In this document: one piece after another, positions 37,601 through 49,600 of the stretch | Layout: the number at the start of each line of letters is the position of its first letter | Position numbering within the stretch: the first letter of the stretch is position 1 | DNA from: Gavia stellata | Taxonomy: Eukaryota; Chordata; Aves; Gaviiformes; Gaviidae | DNA: 64,000 nt | Direction: 5' to 3' | Assembly (NCBI RefSeq): GCF_030936135.1 | Contig: NC_082595.1 | Span: forward strand, 22,085,930-22,149,929 | The notes under the pieces: generated by a model | The model's input: the letters and a program-made list of their open reading frames with translations, nothing else | What the model was told of the DNA's origin: nothing | Databases searched by the model: none | Program-made: the position numbers and the translations under genes

Positions 37601-40600
37601 GAACATTGACACAGTCACTGCAGCTGAATGTGTGACACAATCACTGCAGCTGACTGTGTGACATGCATGGAAGCATCATTAACAGCGCTCGCTGTTTAAG
37701 GCAACCCAGACACTGGTGTTCTCCTCAGGATGTCTATGAACAACCTCATCTGTGGAGCCATTAGTGCCTCCGTTGCTGTGTGGATGTGTAGGACACGTGC
37801 CTGTGTGACACAGTATCAAACCACGCTCCGGAGGGTGCTGATAACAGCCTGTTGTAGCCTTAGTGTTTCCCCTGTACTGTCTCTGCTTTGGCCAGGAACA
37901 CCTATCAACCTGACAGATGTCTCAGACCTATGAAGTGGTTGAACCAGCAAGCTGCAGTTGCAGTTTTCATTTTGTCATCATCTTTTCTCAGTGTACTTAA
38001 GCAGTTAGAAAGTCCATATAAATGGAAATCAGCTGACATATGGAAATAAAAGGTGGCCATTCTGAGTCACAGGCCAGAATAAAATATGCATTGCCCACCA
38101 CAGCACTGAAATGCTTTTGGCAGAAAGACAACTTTCAGGTAATGGTGAATTGGGGAGTGGGTCAGAGCTGGAGCAGGGAGTGTTGGGGCTTCGGCTGCCG
38201 GGAGCTGGGGAGAGCACCACCTGGGAGGTGCCAATTTCATCTAACTTTGACTCATCTTACAGTTGCTACTACTTGTAAAATGTATCATCTGTTGCGAGAA
38301 CAGAGACAATTCTAGTTGCAAAATTTGCATCCTAAATATCCTGATACGAAATTGTTAACATGTTTACAGCTCTTTCAAATCATTGTCTTGAAAAAGAGCC
38401 TTCACCACTAGCTACAAAAAACTGCCTTAAAATATATTCCATGTTCACCTCAGTCTTGTTCCTCTCCTCCTGCCCATAGCCCTGGGGATGGTCTGGCACA
38501 GTGTGTACACTGAAAAGGAATGGTGTGCAGTCTATTCATTGCTGCACAGCACAAGCTTGTATTTTATTGCTGGATGTTCTCCTTTTGGAAAGCATCATCA
38601 TGAAACTGTCTGGTGGATTAATTACCATCTAATGCTAGCCAGTGAAAAACTCAGATCTCAGACCGTTTTAATGGGATAATGCTGAAAAAGAGCTCAGAAG
38701 AAAACAAAACAACTCAGCTGAAAAAAATCAGTATGAATGGCTCTCTTTGGGCTGAATGGTGCCCTGCTCCATGCTGCTGCCCTGAAAGAAAGAAAACAGA
38801 GGGCACAGTGAGTCTTCCCCTGCGATCTGGTGCTGCTGGAGCGGGGACCAGGCACATCGTCCGGATTTATACCCCAGGCTGCAAGGAGCAAGGAAGCTGG
38901 GAGCTAACAGTATTAGCAGAAAACCCAAGGAAGTGGCATAATAAGAGCAGAGAAAAGATGTTGTCTTGGTGCATGTTGGCTGTGTTTCTGGTGGAACCTT
39001 TAACACAAGAGGAGGGCTCTTGAGGGCTAGCTGTTCCCAATGCTCCTGCAGGCAAGGTGCCCATCTCCCTCACAGTATCTTCAAAGGGTTTGCGAAGCAC
39101 ATGCCCTGCACAGGAAATTGCCGAGAGCTGTAACGCAAGCTTTTGAAGTTCATGGCACCTGAACTCACCCAAAGTGCAGGCAGAAATTAAACTGAGAGGG
39201 TGCCCTCTCTTCTCTGGATTGGCACATGCCCTTCAAGCACTGTCGCAGGCGATCATGTGTTGGGGTTGGTTCAGTGGGAGAGAGGAAGTCGGATGGGGGC
39301 GGTGAAGCTGTATGTGTTACCAGTGTCAAACTTCTTCCTATACGAATCTGCAGGCAGTTTAGACTGGGAGGGATACTGTAAAACAGCACCAAAATCTCCA
39401 ACCCATACCTTGTTCTGATGCTTTTTCTGGTGCATTAGTGGTGTCTGCACTCTTCGTAGCTTTTAGGTCTTGCTCTGGCTTTTTAGGCTCTGAAGCAAAA
39501 TTAAGCACATTAGGAAATGCAGCTCTGGAAGAAAATAATTTTAAGTCTCCTCTTTAGAGATTATAAGGCCCCAAAGGAAGGCATTCCATCACCTGCCATT
39601 AGGTATGTCAGTCAGTCTAATGAGAGCTTTCTCACCAAGTGAGAAAAAGTGATGGCTGGGTGCCTCTCGAGAGTAGTCACCCCATATTTTTGGTGCCAAA
39701 TTTAGGCATTTTTACTGCCCAAAAGCTCCTGCCAATGTCAATAGAATTTCTGAAGTGAGCAATAAATGTGGGTTTTACCACTACTAAACCAATACTTAGA
39801 AGATTAATGCATCATGTTGTTGATTTTTCCTCTGAGTAGCAGAATGTCCTGAGAATCGGGGTCACAGTGTGTGTAGGGTCTTTGGGGAATACCAGCTAAC
39901 ATGCAATATTTCAGTCACTAATTCATGTTCAGATGTAGTTCTTTCTTGCCTGACATTGTCAGATCATCATGGGGGCAAATCCTGAATGCCACGGACTGCC
40001 TTAGAAGGAAAAGGGAGATTTTTTTGGTCCTTTTTTCTTCTAAGACCCAAAGTCATCAAAGTACTTGGAACATTCATTACAGTTCATTTATTGCTACCCT
40101 GCAAAAGAATCTGCCTCTGCTTTTATGTCTGACTGAATATTGGAGGATTTTGATCTTCCATATTTTTCTCTTCTGTAGCTATTTTGGCAGCATTGAGCTA
40201 TTTGAGAAATTACTCCAGGGTTAATGGTTTCCTAAAAATTTGTATTATTTTTTAAAACAACAGCTTTTGATTGTTTTTACCAGCTGTGAATAGTTACAGT
40301 TTTGTGAAGGTTTTTTCTTGCTGTGCCCAGCATCTGGGAAGCACTGTAACCACCAGCAGCATTTAAAGAAATGTCAGGCACTATGGATCTCTGGCGTCAC
40401 TGAGATAAGGACCAAAATTGCATCTCTGACAGCTGATCAGGTGTGAAGCATGATTTTTCGCTAATCTGTCAGCAAGTGAGTGTAATCCTCAAAGGACTGC
40501 CTTTACCTCCTACAGATAATGGGTTTAAGTATCCAAGTGTGCAATACGGTCTCTATAATTTAAATCAGAAGAAAAAGGTAGCTTTTTTAAAATTAAGAAA

Positions 40601-43600
40601 GAAGTAGGAAATCCTCTATCACAAGATGGCCCCAGAACCATATTACAGAGATTTTTGTCTTAGGAACAATCTGTTTCTAGAGGACTACAGCTGAGATTGC
40701 TGGGCTGAGGCGACAGGGCTAAGGAGGGCTGGTGGGGCCAAGCAGGACGCGGGGAAGATGGATTGTGACGATCAGATCTCTTTGCTACCTGTGGGACAGG
40801 TCTGGGCAAAGCAAGACAGTGGTGTCCTCAAGCACTGAGTTTGATGTAACAGTTATTATTTTCTCCTTTGATCATCCTGGGTTTTCTCTGTGTGAATGCG
40901 CAGTCTTTGTTGCTAGGATCCTAACATTTTCATTCACACTGTTTGATTCAACAAAGCGAAGGAAACCGCTTGTGTCTTTGGTTTGCTGCAGGAACAGTCT
41001 CCTGGTAGTTTGTTTGTGTGTCTGGGATGTGACTTGATGACGCTCCCCATTCCTATACTGATTCTCAAGTAATGTGGTTTTAGCACTGGTGGAAGAAATT
41101 GTTGCTTGCAGCTTGCTGAGCTCTACCCTGGCTGCGATTGTCCCTTGTCTGGTGTGGGATGTTTGGGCTGATACTTCACGTGTGGGTACATTTGGGAATG
41201 ATGAGACATGGTGTTAGTGATTATTTCCTAGAAAAAGGCAAAAATTCTAAGGTACTGCCTCCCTTCTAGCAGTGCATATTTGGGTCAGTAATTTCTGCGT
41301 ACCTGGTCAAGACACATATACCAATCTGTACGTGTTTGATTGTAAATGCAAAAGTATTGCAAACTAAAGGCATGGCTTTGAGTGATGCATATTCCATCTG
41401 AACATCTACAGCGTTCAGATGGAAATGTGCTTTTGTGCAAGTAAAAGCCTAAAGACGAGGCAAGAGCTTTGTACTTTGCTTCCATGGACCAAACAATAAT
41501 GGATAGGAGAAGAGCAGGACTCCATGTAACCTCTGTGTGGCCTTGGATGGATGCACCCACTAACAGGCATTTGAGTTCATGGAGAAGATACAGCACATTT
41601 TGTTATACCACAGGTCACAGAGGAGAAGCTCAGGAAGGCTCAGGCTCAGCAAACAGCAAAAGAGCCGTGTTACGGTAGTGTGTAGTAGTATGAGACATTC
41701 ATTTTGTTTGCATTCACACCCCCAAGGAAGAGTCTTAACATTGCACAGTTGTTACAGGGGGCACAAACAAGTGTCATTTCAGTGACAGAGACACTTCATG
41801 TACACTTGAATATCAACTACCACCTGGTGAAAGACTTGATCAAAGACCTCTGAAAACAACTAAATTGTTTAAACTGAGTTGAATCTTACAGAGTAGGATA
41901 CTGACTAAAATGGTTATACAGAGTAGTTCGTTATCATATCATCCTTAGCTAAAGATGCAGTGCATTGCCATTTGTGTGATAAGTTGTATATTATTATTTA
42001 TTATTATACTCTCAAAACTGAATATCCCAAAAGATAACATGAATAACATCAGGAGAAAGCCAACATGTAAAACTTCAAATGCTTTCATACAATCAGTACA
42101 ACATCATACTCACGAACAGATTTAAAGCAAGAGGGAAAATACTTGGGAACAGAAGTCTATGAAACACAGTGTGACCAAAAAATAGAAATTGTCTGGGATA
42201 ATTTCCATATGCTTAACATAAAAAATACCATGAGGGATTTGGATGAGATACTAAGGGATTCATCAACTTCTGACTCTGAATAATTGTATCTTTGTATTAC
42301 ACAACTGAGAAGCTACAACTGATGTGAATGGATGTAAGGGAGAGTCAGTCATAATTACTTGCCTGATTTAACAGCTGTGCTTTTTGAAGAAGAATATTCA
42401 AGAGTTGATGGATATGTCACACCTTTTCTTGGCTTGCCCTCTGCAAAAAAAATCATTACAAAGCATCACAAAAAATTTCTAAGTTTTCTTGCAACAAAAC
42501 TCCCATCTAACATATGTGTTCAGAATCAAACCCCACTTCTTTACTGCCCAACTCATTTTCTTGAAGATTTCTTTCATATGATGGCAGAATCTCAAAACCA
42601 TGCCACTAAAAATACCAATTCCTAAATCCAGCATCATGAAAAAAAGTTAGAAAGCATGAAAACCTAGTCCTAGGAAGTATTTGAAGACATCAGTTAGTTC
42701 ATTCCTTTGCTCTCAAGTGGTGTTAAGCATAAGGGTACCGTTTCTGAAGGACATCTGTATAACCTGTATTTAAACCCACAGCCTCCCTAGGCAACCTTTT
42801 CCAGTGCCTGACTACGCACTTGAGTTAGAAAGCATGTTTGATGTGGGATTCATTTCGTCATGCACACGGCATTCTTCTCTGACCTCATTTTTGCAACATG
42901 CCATTTCTGGCAACAGTCCTTTGCAGTAATAACAGTGAGAGAAGGCTGTGCTTGTGTGTGGGAACATATGGTACCTATATTTAGATCTAAAATAAGGGTC
43001 CTATCTTAAAACAATGAGGTATGTTTCCCAGTTAAGCTTTGAACCACAAATCTTTTTAGTGCTGCATCACATGCTGTTTCTATTGGTACAGAAATGATAG
43101 AGTTCTCAATTCTTGGCGAAGTAAGGAGGGGGGTCAGCAAAACCACTACCATGGACTTCCAGAGGGCAGACTTTATCCTGTTCAGTACACTGGTTGAGAG
43201 AGTCCCTTGGGAGATGGTCCTGAAGGGCAAAGGGGTCCAGGAAGGCTGCACCTTCTTCAAAAAGGAAATCTTAAAGGCACAGAAGCAGGCAGTCCCCATG
43301 TGCCATAACAAGAGCCGGCAGGGAAGACGCCCGGCCTGGCTGAACAGGGAGCTTTTGCTGGGACTCAGGAAAAAAAGGAGAGTTTATCACCTCTGGAAGA
43401 AGGGGCGGGCAACTGAAGAAGAGTACAAGGGTCTCGGTAGGTCATGCAGAGAGGGAATTAGAAAGGCAAAAGCCCAGCTAGAGCTGAACCTGGCCACGGT
43501 CGTGAGGGATATCAAAAAATGTTTTTACAAATACATTAACAACAAAAAGAGAGCCAAGGAGGATCTCCATCCTTTACTGGGTGTGGGGGGGAACATTGTC

Positions 43601-46600
43601 ACCAAGGATGAGGAAAAGGCTGAGGTACTTAATGCCTTCTTTGCCTCAGTCTTTAATAGCCAGACCAGGTATCCTCAGGGTATCCATCTCCCTGGGCTGG
43701 AAGACAAGGATAGAGAGCAAAATAAACTCCTTATGATCCAGGAAGAAGCAGTTAATGACCTGCTATGCCACCTGGATACTCACAAGTCTATGGAGCCTGA
43801 TGGCATCCACCCAAGGGTGCTGAGGGAGCTGGTGGAGGAGCTGCGAAGTCACTTTCCATCATTTATCAACAGTCCTGGTTAACAGGGGAGGTCCCAGATG
43901 ACTGGAGGCTTGCCCATCTACAAGAAGGGCTGGAAGGAGGATCCGGGGAACTACAGGCCTGTCAGCCTGACCTTGGTGCCGGGGAAGATTATGGAGAGTT
44001 TCATCTTGAGGGTGCTCACAGGGCATGTGCAGGACAACCAAGGGATCAGGCCCAGCCAGCACGGGTTCATGAAAGGCAGGTCCTGCTTGACCAACCTGAT
44101 CTCCTTCTATGACCAGGTGACCCACCTAGTGGATGAGGGAAAGGCTGTGGATGTTGTCTACCTGGACTTTAGTAAAGCCTTCGACACTGTCTCTCACAGT
44201 ATTCTCCTGGAGAAGCTGGCAGCTCATGGCTTAGACAAGTGCACTCTTCACTGGGTAAAAAACTGGTTGGATGGCCGAGCCCAGAGAGTCGTGGTGAATA
44301 GAGCAAAATCCAGCTGGCGGCCGGTCACAAGCGGAGTCCCCCAGGGCTCAGTTTTGGGGCCGGTCTTGTTTAATATCTTTATCGATGATCTGGATGAGGG
44401 GATAGAGTGCTCCCTCAGCAAGTTTGCAGCCGACACCAAGTTGGGTGGGAGTGTTGATCTGCTTGAGGGTAGGAAGGCTCTGCAGAGGGATCTGGACAGG
44501 CTGGATCGATGGGCCCAGGCCAATTGTATGAGGTTCAACAAGGTCAAGTGCAGAGTCCTGCACTTGGGTCACAACAACCCCATGCAATGCTACAGGCTGG
44601 GGGAAGAGTGGCTGGAAAGCTGCCCCGCAGAAAAGGACCTGGGGGTGTTGATTGACAGCCGGCTGAATGTGAGCCAGCAGTGTGCCCAGGTGGCCAAGAA
44701 GGCCAACGGCATCCTGGCCTGTATCAGAAATAGTGTGGCCAGCAGGAGCAGGGAGGTGATCGTGCCCCTGTACTCGGCGCTGGTGAGGCCGCACCTCGAA
44801 TCCTGTGTTCAGTTTTGGGCCCCTCACTACAAGAAGGACATTGAGATGCTGGAGCACGTCCAGAGAAGGGCAATGAAGCTGGTGAGGGGTCTGGAGGACA
44901 AGTCTTATGAGGAACGGCTGAGGGAAATGGGGTTGTTCAGCCTGGAGAAGAGGGGGCTGAGGGGAGACCTCATCGCTCTCTACAATTACCTGAAAGGGGG
45001 TTGCAGAGAGGTGGGTGTTGTCCTCTTCTCCCAAGTGATGAGTGACAGGACAAGAGGAAATGTCCTCAAGTTGTACCAGGGGAGGTTTAGGCTGGATATT
45101 AGAAAAATTTCTTTACAGAGAGAGTGGTGAAGCACTGGAAGAGGCTGCCCAGGGAAGTGGTTGAGTCACCCTCACTGGAGGTGTTCAAGGAACGTGTGGA
45201 CGAGGCATTGTGGGACATGGTTTAGTGGGCATGGTGGTGTTGGGTTGATGGTTGGACCTGATGATCTTACAGGTCTTTTCCAACCTTAGTGATTCTATGA
45301 TTCTGTGATGAGGCCATGCAATTCCATCTCTTGGGGCAGTTTTTATATACCCATATATCACTGAATGAAAAGTGTTGCAGAGGAGCAAGCAGGGAAGAGT
45401 GATCTGGCTTGTAGGAGTTGGTGGATGTAGGACTTCTGGACCCTGGTGACTGTCTCTACATGTCTCACTGTGCTGTGTCATGTGTCTGGACAGCCTCAGG
45501 TGAGACATCCATCCACCTCCTGCAAAACCTGAGTCATGATAGTGATGCTAGGTTTGCCTTCCTTTATTCCTTCAGTGGATTCTTCTAGAAGGTGTATATG
45601 GCACTGCAAGCATGCCATTTGTCATCCTGGGTGATTAATCCAGAGACCAACAGCACTGAACAGAATTAGCTGCTACAGACTGAGCCACTCCTGTGAAATG
45701 GGGGCTATTTCCGCTGTGATGGCACACAAAGAAGTGTATATGCCAGAGGAACTGGTTCTCTATGTGCAGGGATGGCCATGGAGCTGGAGAGGCACTGTCC
45801 TTTGACCCTTTTCACGTTTCTTTGTCCTTTGTTCTACTCCTTTCTGAAATTTCAGATGTCATTAAAAAACCCTAGGTGAAGAAGTTAGTTTGAGATACTA
45901 ATGAAGTAATGCTATAAGGATCTAATCCATTTCTCATTTACAGTGGTATAAACTGAGAGCAGCTCCGCTGAAGATCTGCCAAAGATCAGAGCTGCCAAGT
46001 TAGCATGCAAGGACAAGCTGGAAGGAGCTTCCTCCTTGTCCTCGGGTCTCTCACAGAAGCTGGCCTAAGTGAAGGGCAGCAGGTCTTCACTTCCACTTCC
46101 CTACGAGCCAAAACCTGGATGAGGAGCCAAGCAGGACTAGGGACATCTTCTGCCAATTTGGTAGGAAGAACAGAAAAGTGGTAGGATCGCAGGCAATTTC
46201 TAAATGCATTTCTTTATGCCCCACAGAGGCAGAGTTGTCAGGTATGAGTGGTTGTTACACAGATGCAGCCATAGCGTAATAATCTGATTTTAATTTAGAA
46301 TATTTCTGTGCTAATCTGATTTCTAAGGCAAACCTGAAGCCCACTGCTGTGCAAATAAAGTAGCTGGCATGAGGGCTGGCTGCTTCCGGAGTCTGGGGTT
46401 TTTGATCAACAGCAACTTGCATCCCATATGTGATCAAGAGGCAGGCGTGACGCCTGACCTGAATGTGGCCCTGCTCTCTGGAGCAATGGTAATATGTCTT
46501 TTCCACTCTCTGAAACACATTGCATCTAGGTCGGAGTTTGCTTAACATACTTAAAAATGGATTTACATGTGGGCTGAAAACCTCAGCTTCTGGCTGTTGA

Positions 46601-49600
46601 AGTACAAGCTATGGGGTGGTGGCTGCTCACCCTCTCACACTTATTTGTGACTAGCAAACCCAGAGGTTTGGGACTCTGTTTTCTTAACCCACTAGCTTCA
46701 AAACTCCCACTAAACTGAATGGAGTCATTCAACTGAGTGCCAAGGCATTTCAGTGCTTGAAAGTGAATACCAAGGCATTTGCATACCTCCTGGTGTGCTG
46801 GCTGCTTTAATCCCAGAGGACTGACCTCGTCCCCCTCTGCCCCTAAATCACGCCACTTCATCCCCTGGGTCGCCCGAGGATTCCTCTTCTGTGGTCTTTT
46901 GTGCAGATGCTCATTCACAATTTAAACATCACAAACTCTTGGTGACAATATCCTAACTAGGAATAAACTGTTGGCACTTTTCCAGGGTACCATAGCGCAT
47001 ACGGGTCTGGTCTGCTGAAAGGGAATTCAGCTGGAGAATAGGGATTCAGTTCAAGCTCTACAGCTGTCCTGAAATTAATGCCTTAGGTGAATTTGTATTT
47101 TTATTGGGGAATACTTTATGCAGCTCTGTCTTTTTATGACTCATAATTGTAAAAAAACCCACAACTCATCTCTTTTTGAGAGTGAGATCTGTCTGCATTC
47201 AGCCTCAGGCTTCTGAGATGAATAGGGGTTTTAGTCTTCTAAATTTCTCTCTAAAATTCTAAAATTCCCACATTTTCAGTATTTATAGTGAGAGTTTTCT
47301 TCCTATTTATATATGAAATACAATATGAAACATGATACATGACAAGTTAGATTTACGCTTGGCCTAGTTTAGAAACCAACTAGTTCCACTGACATCAGTG
47401 AGAGCACTCAGCATGCGTAAAATTAAGTGCATGAGGGACAAATCTCATCATGCCTACACATATCCAGATTTCTCATCCTCCCCTCTTACGTGTGCTTATA
47501 ACTTTCTCTTGTATCTTCTTTCACAGCATCTGATAAATTAAGAATAAAGTTGTGTTACTATAAACCAAAAATTCCTACAGTTTTATGGGATAACAACTGA
47601 ACAGCTGCTGAGGTAGAAAAATCTTATTTCCCATTTATGTACCGGAATTACAATGTGCTGTTTGTTGGGGAAAAAACAGCAACAAGTACAAGTAGCAATT
47701 CAGCTATTCCAGGAAATTCCTACTCTTGCAAAATAAATCCTTCTCATAATGCGGTGTACCCATGGCAGAATGCTGTAAAAAGTGCATCCAACTATATTAA
47801 TGCAAATTCCATATGACAGTTTGTTTTGGTCTGTTTCTGAGACCTCCTTTGCTGTCCACAAATTTTCACGTTTTTAGTGGCTGTTCAGTTGCTTGAGCTG
47901 TTTATTTTTCCAGGAATGACGTAGTTAACTAACATCAATTGGTTGTACCTATCCTAAACCTCCAAAAGTGCGGACCAGAAAGAACTGACCCACTGTATGG
48001 ATGCAGCAAGAAGTTAAATTTAGAAATTGTATGTAAAGCAATGTAAATTGGACCCTCCTTTCACATGGGCACAATGAGTGCAAGTAGGTTTAATATAATC
48101 TGAGGCTGGTGTAAAGGGGATCTAATTTACAAAAAAAAAAAATCTGTGTATTTTGACAGTGAATGTAAGTGAGCTGCTGTATATACTATGGGGAGAAAAA
48201 AAGAATGAGCATTAAATTAAGATGGATTTCCCTGCACTGAGTAGATATCAAAACTGTTTGGCTAACAGAGGTGGGGAGAATTCATGACATACTTGGGATG
48301 CCCCAATAGAATTGCTTAATATAGGGTTTGCATAAATGCAGTACAGCTATATGTGACTTGAGATGGGTTGACAGAAGTCAGAAGTTGCTTCAGAAGACGT
48401 GAACTCAGGTGCAGGCTAAGGATGCTTCAAATGGCCAAAAGGCCCTTTAGTTCCCTTAACAGTACTACTTACCAGGGTGGAGAGCAAGTGCAACAGGAAG
48501 ACCTCCCCGTCAGTACCGAGGCTCAGATTTTGCGCATCGATAGCAGGAGTTAAGGTCCCCTCAGAGAGTCAATCCAGACCACCCCTCCCCTCCTGCCGTG
48601 GGCTCAGACCCACACGGGGCTGAATGGAGCACACCGCTGGCAGGGTGTATGTCTCTTTGCAGGCTATATAGGAAGCCCAGAATAAAAACCATCTCAAGTG
48701 CATTATTCATTCTAAAGCTAGGTGGGGTGGGTCTGCTGTAACTAAAGGGGTCTTTACAATGAGAAGGCTGCTTCCCCCTCCGCCCATTGCTGCCCGGCTC
48801 ATAGGGCAGAGGGGAGCAGCAGGGGAGGACAGGCAGCTCCGGTGCTCCCCCATGGTACCTGACACGAGGAAGGACTCCCTCCAGCGCGGCAGTGACAGGG
48901 ACCGGACCCCGTTGGAGAAGCTCCCGCGGTAACCTGAGTGGCCAGCGACTTTCTGGACGAGGATCTTCCCACCTGTGTTGTCGATTATACCACTGCAAGC
49001 AGAAAACATGGTGTCTGAAAGTGGAAATTCCACCTGAAAACTTAGAAACTGTTCAACAATGCAAGAGGTATGAAGCTTTCACTTTTACCTTTAAGCCAGG
49101 GGCTGTAGTGGAGCTGTGATGCTACTACTAAGTCTGCTGCTAAGAAACGTTTGTGCTTCTTCCACGTAGAGAAGAGCAGTTTGTTACAAAGTGCTGTCGG
49201 GATCTATTTGCTCTTCCCACTGATCTACTGGTCCTGCATTTAAGGTTGACCTAGTTGTACACAAGAACAAGCTACTGCCTTTGTTAACATTCCTGTAAGC
49301 TTGATTGAATGACTGAAGATACAGGGAGAGGTACTCAGAGGAGTTTTCAGGCCAACCATGTGACAGAAATACAAATTTGAGGCAAACCTCCCACTTGCCT
49401 GACTTTTTCTTTTGTAATAAAATTAATGCTTTCTTTGAGTTCCAGTATGTGTTATCTGCAAAAAACTAAGCGTGGTTCTGACCTCAGCCTGGAGTAAACT
49501 GAACACAATATTTCTGGAAGCTGTAGAAAACCTGGCAGGCTCCATGTGTGGTGCACATTAAATGGTGTTTGACATATGACATAACATGTACCTTCAAGAC

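Larger units (their letters stand above)
39490..48858 (-). other. VIT: VIT intron 4 (9.4 kb)
   Basis: The second largest intron, between the LCCL and the linker, with a weak donor (GTACCA) and acceptor TTTTGCTTCAG. It contains the 2.2-kb CR1 at about 43.09-45.31 kb, which accounts for nearly a quarter of its length. The rest is AT-rich and unique-looking, with no recognised exon. Confidence 0.82.

Noticed and set aside
44348..45034. 228-codon minus-strand open frame
   Set aside because: Antisense shadow of the CR1 ORF2 frame on the plus strand.
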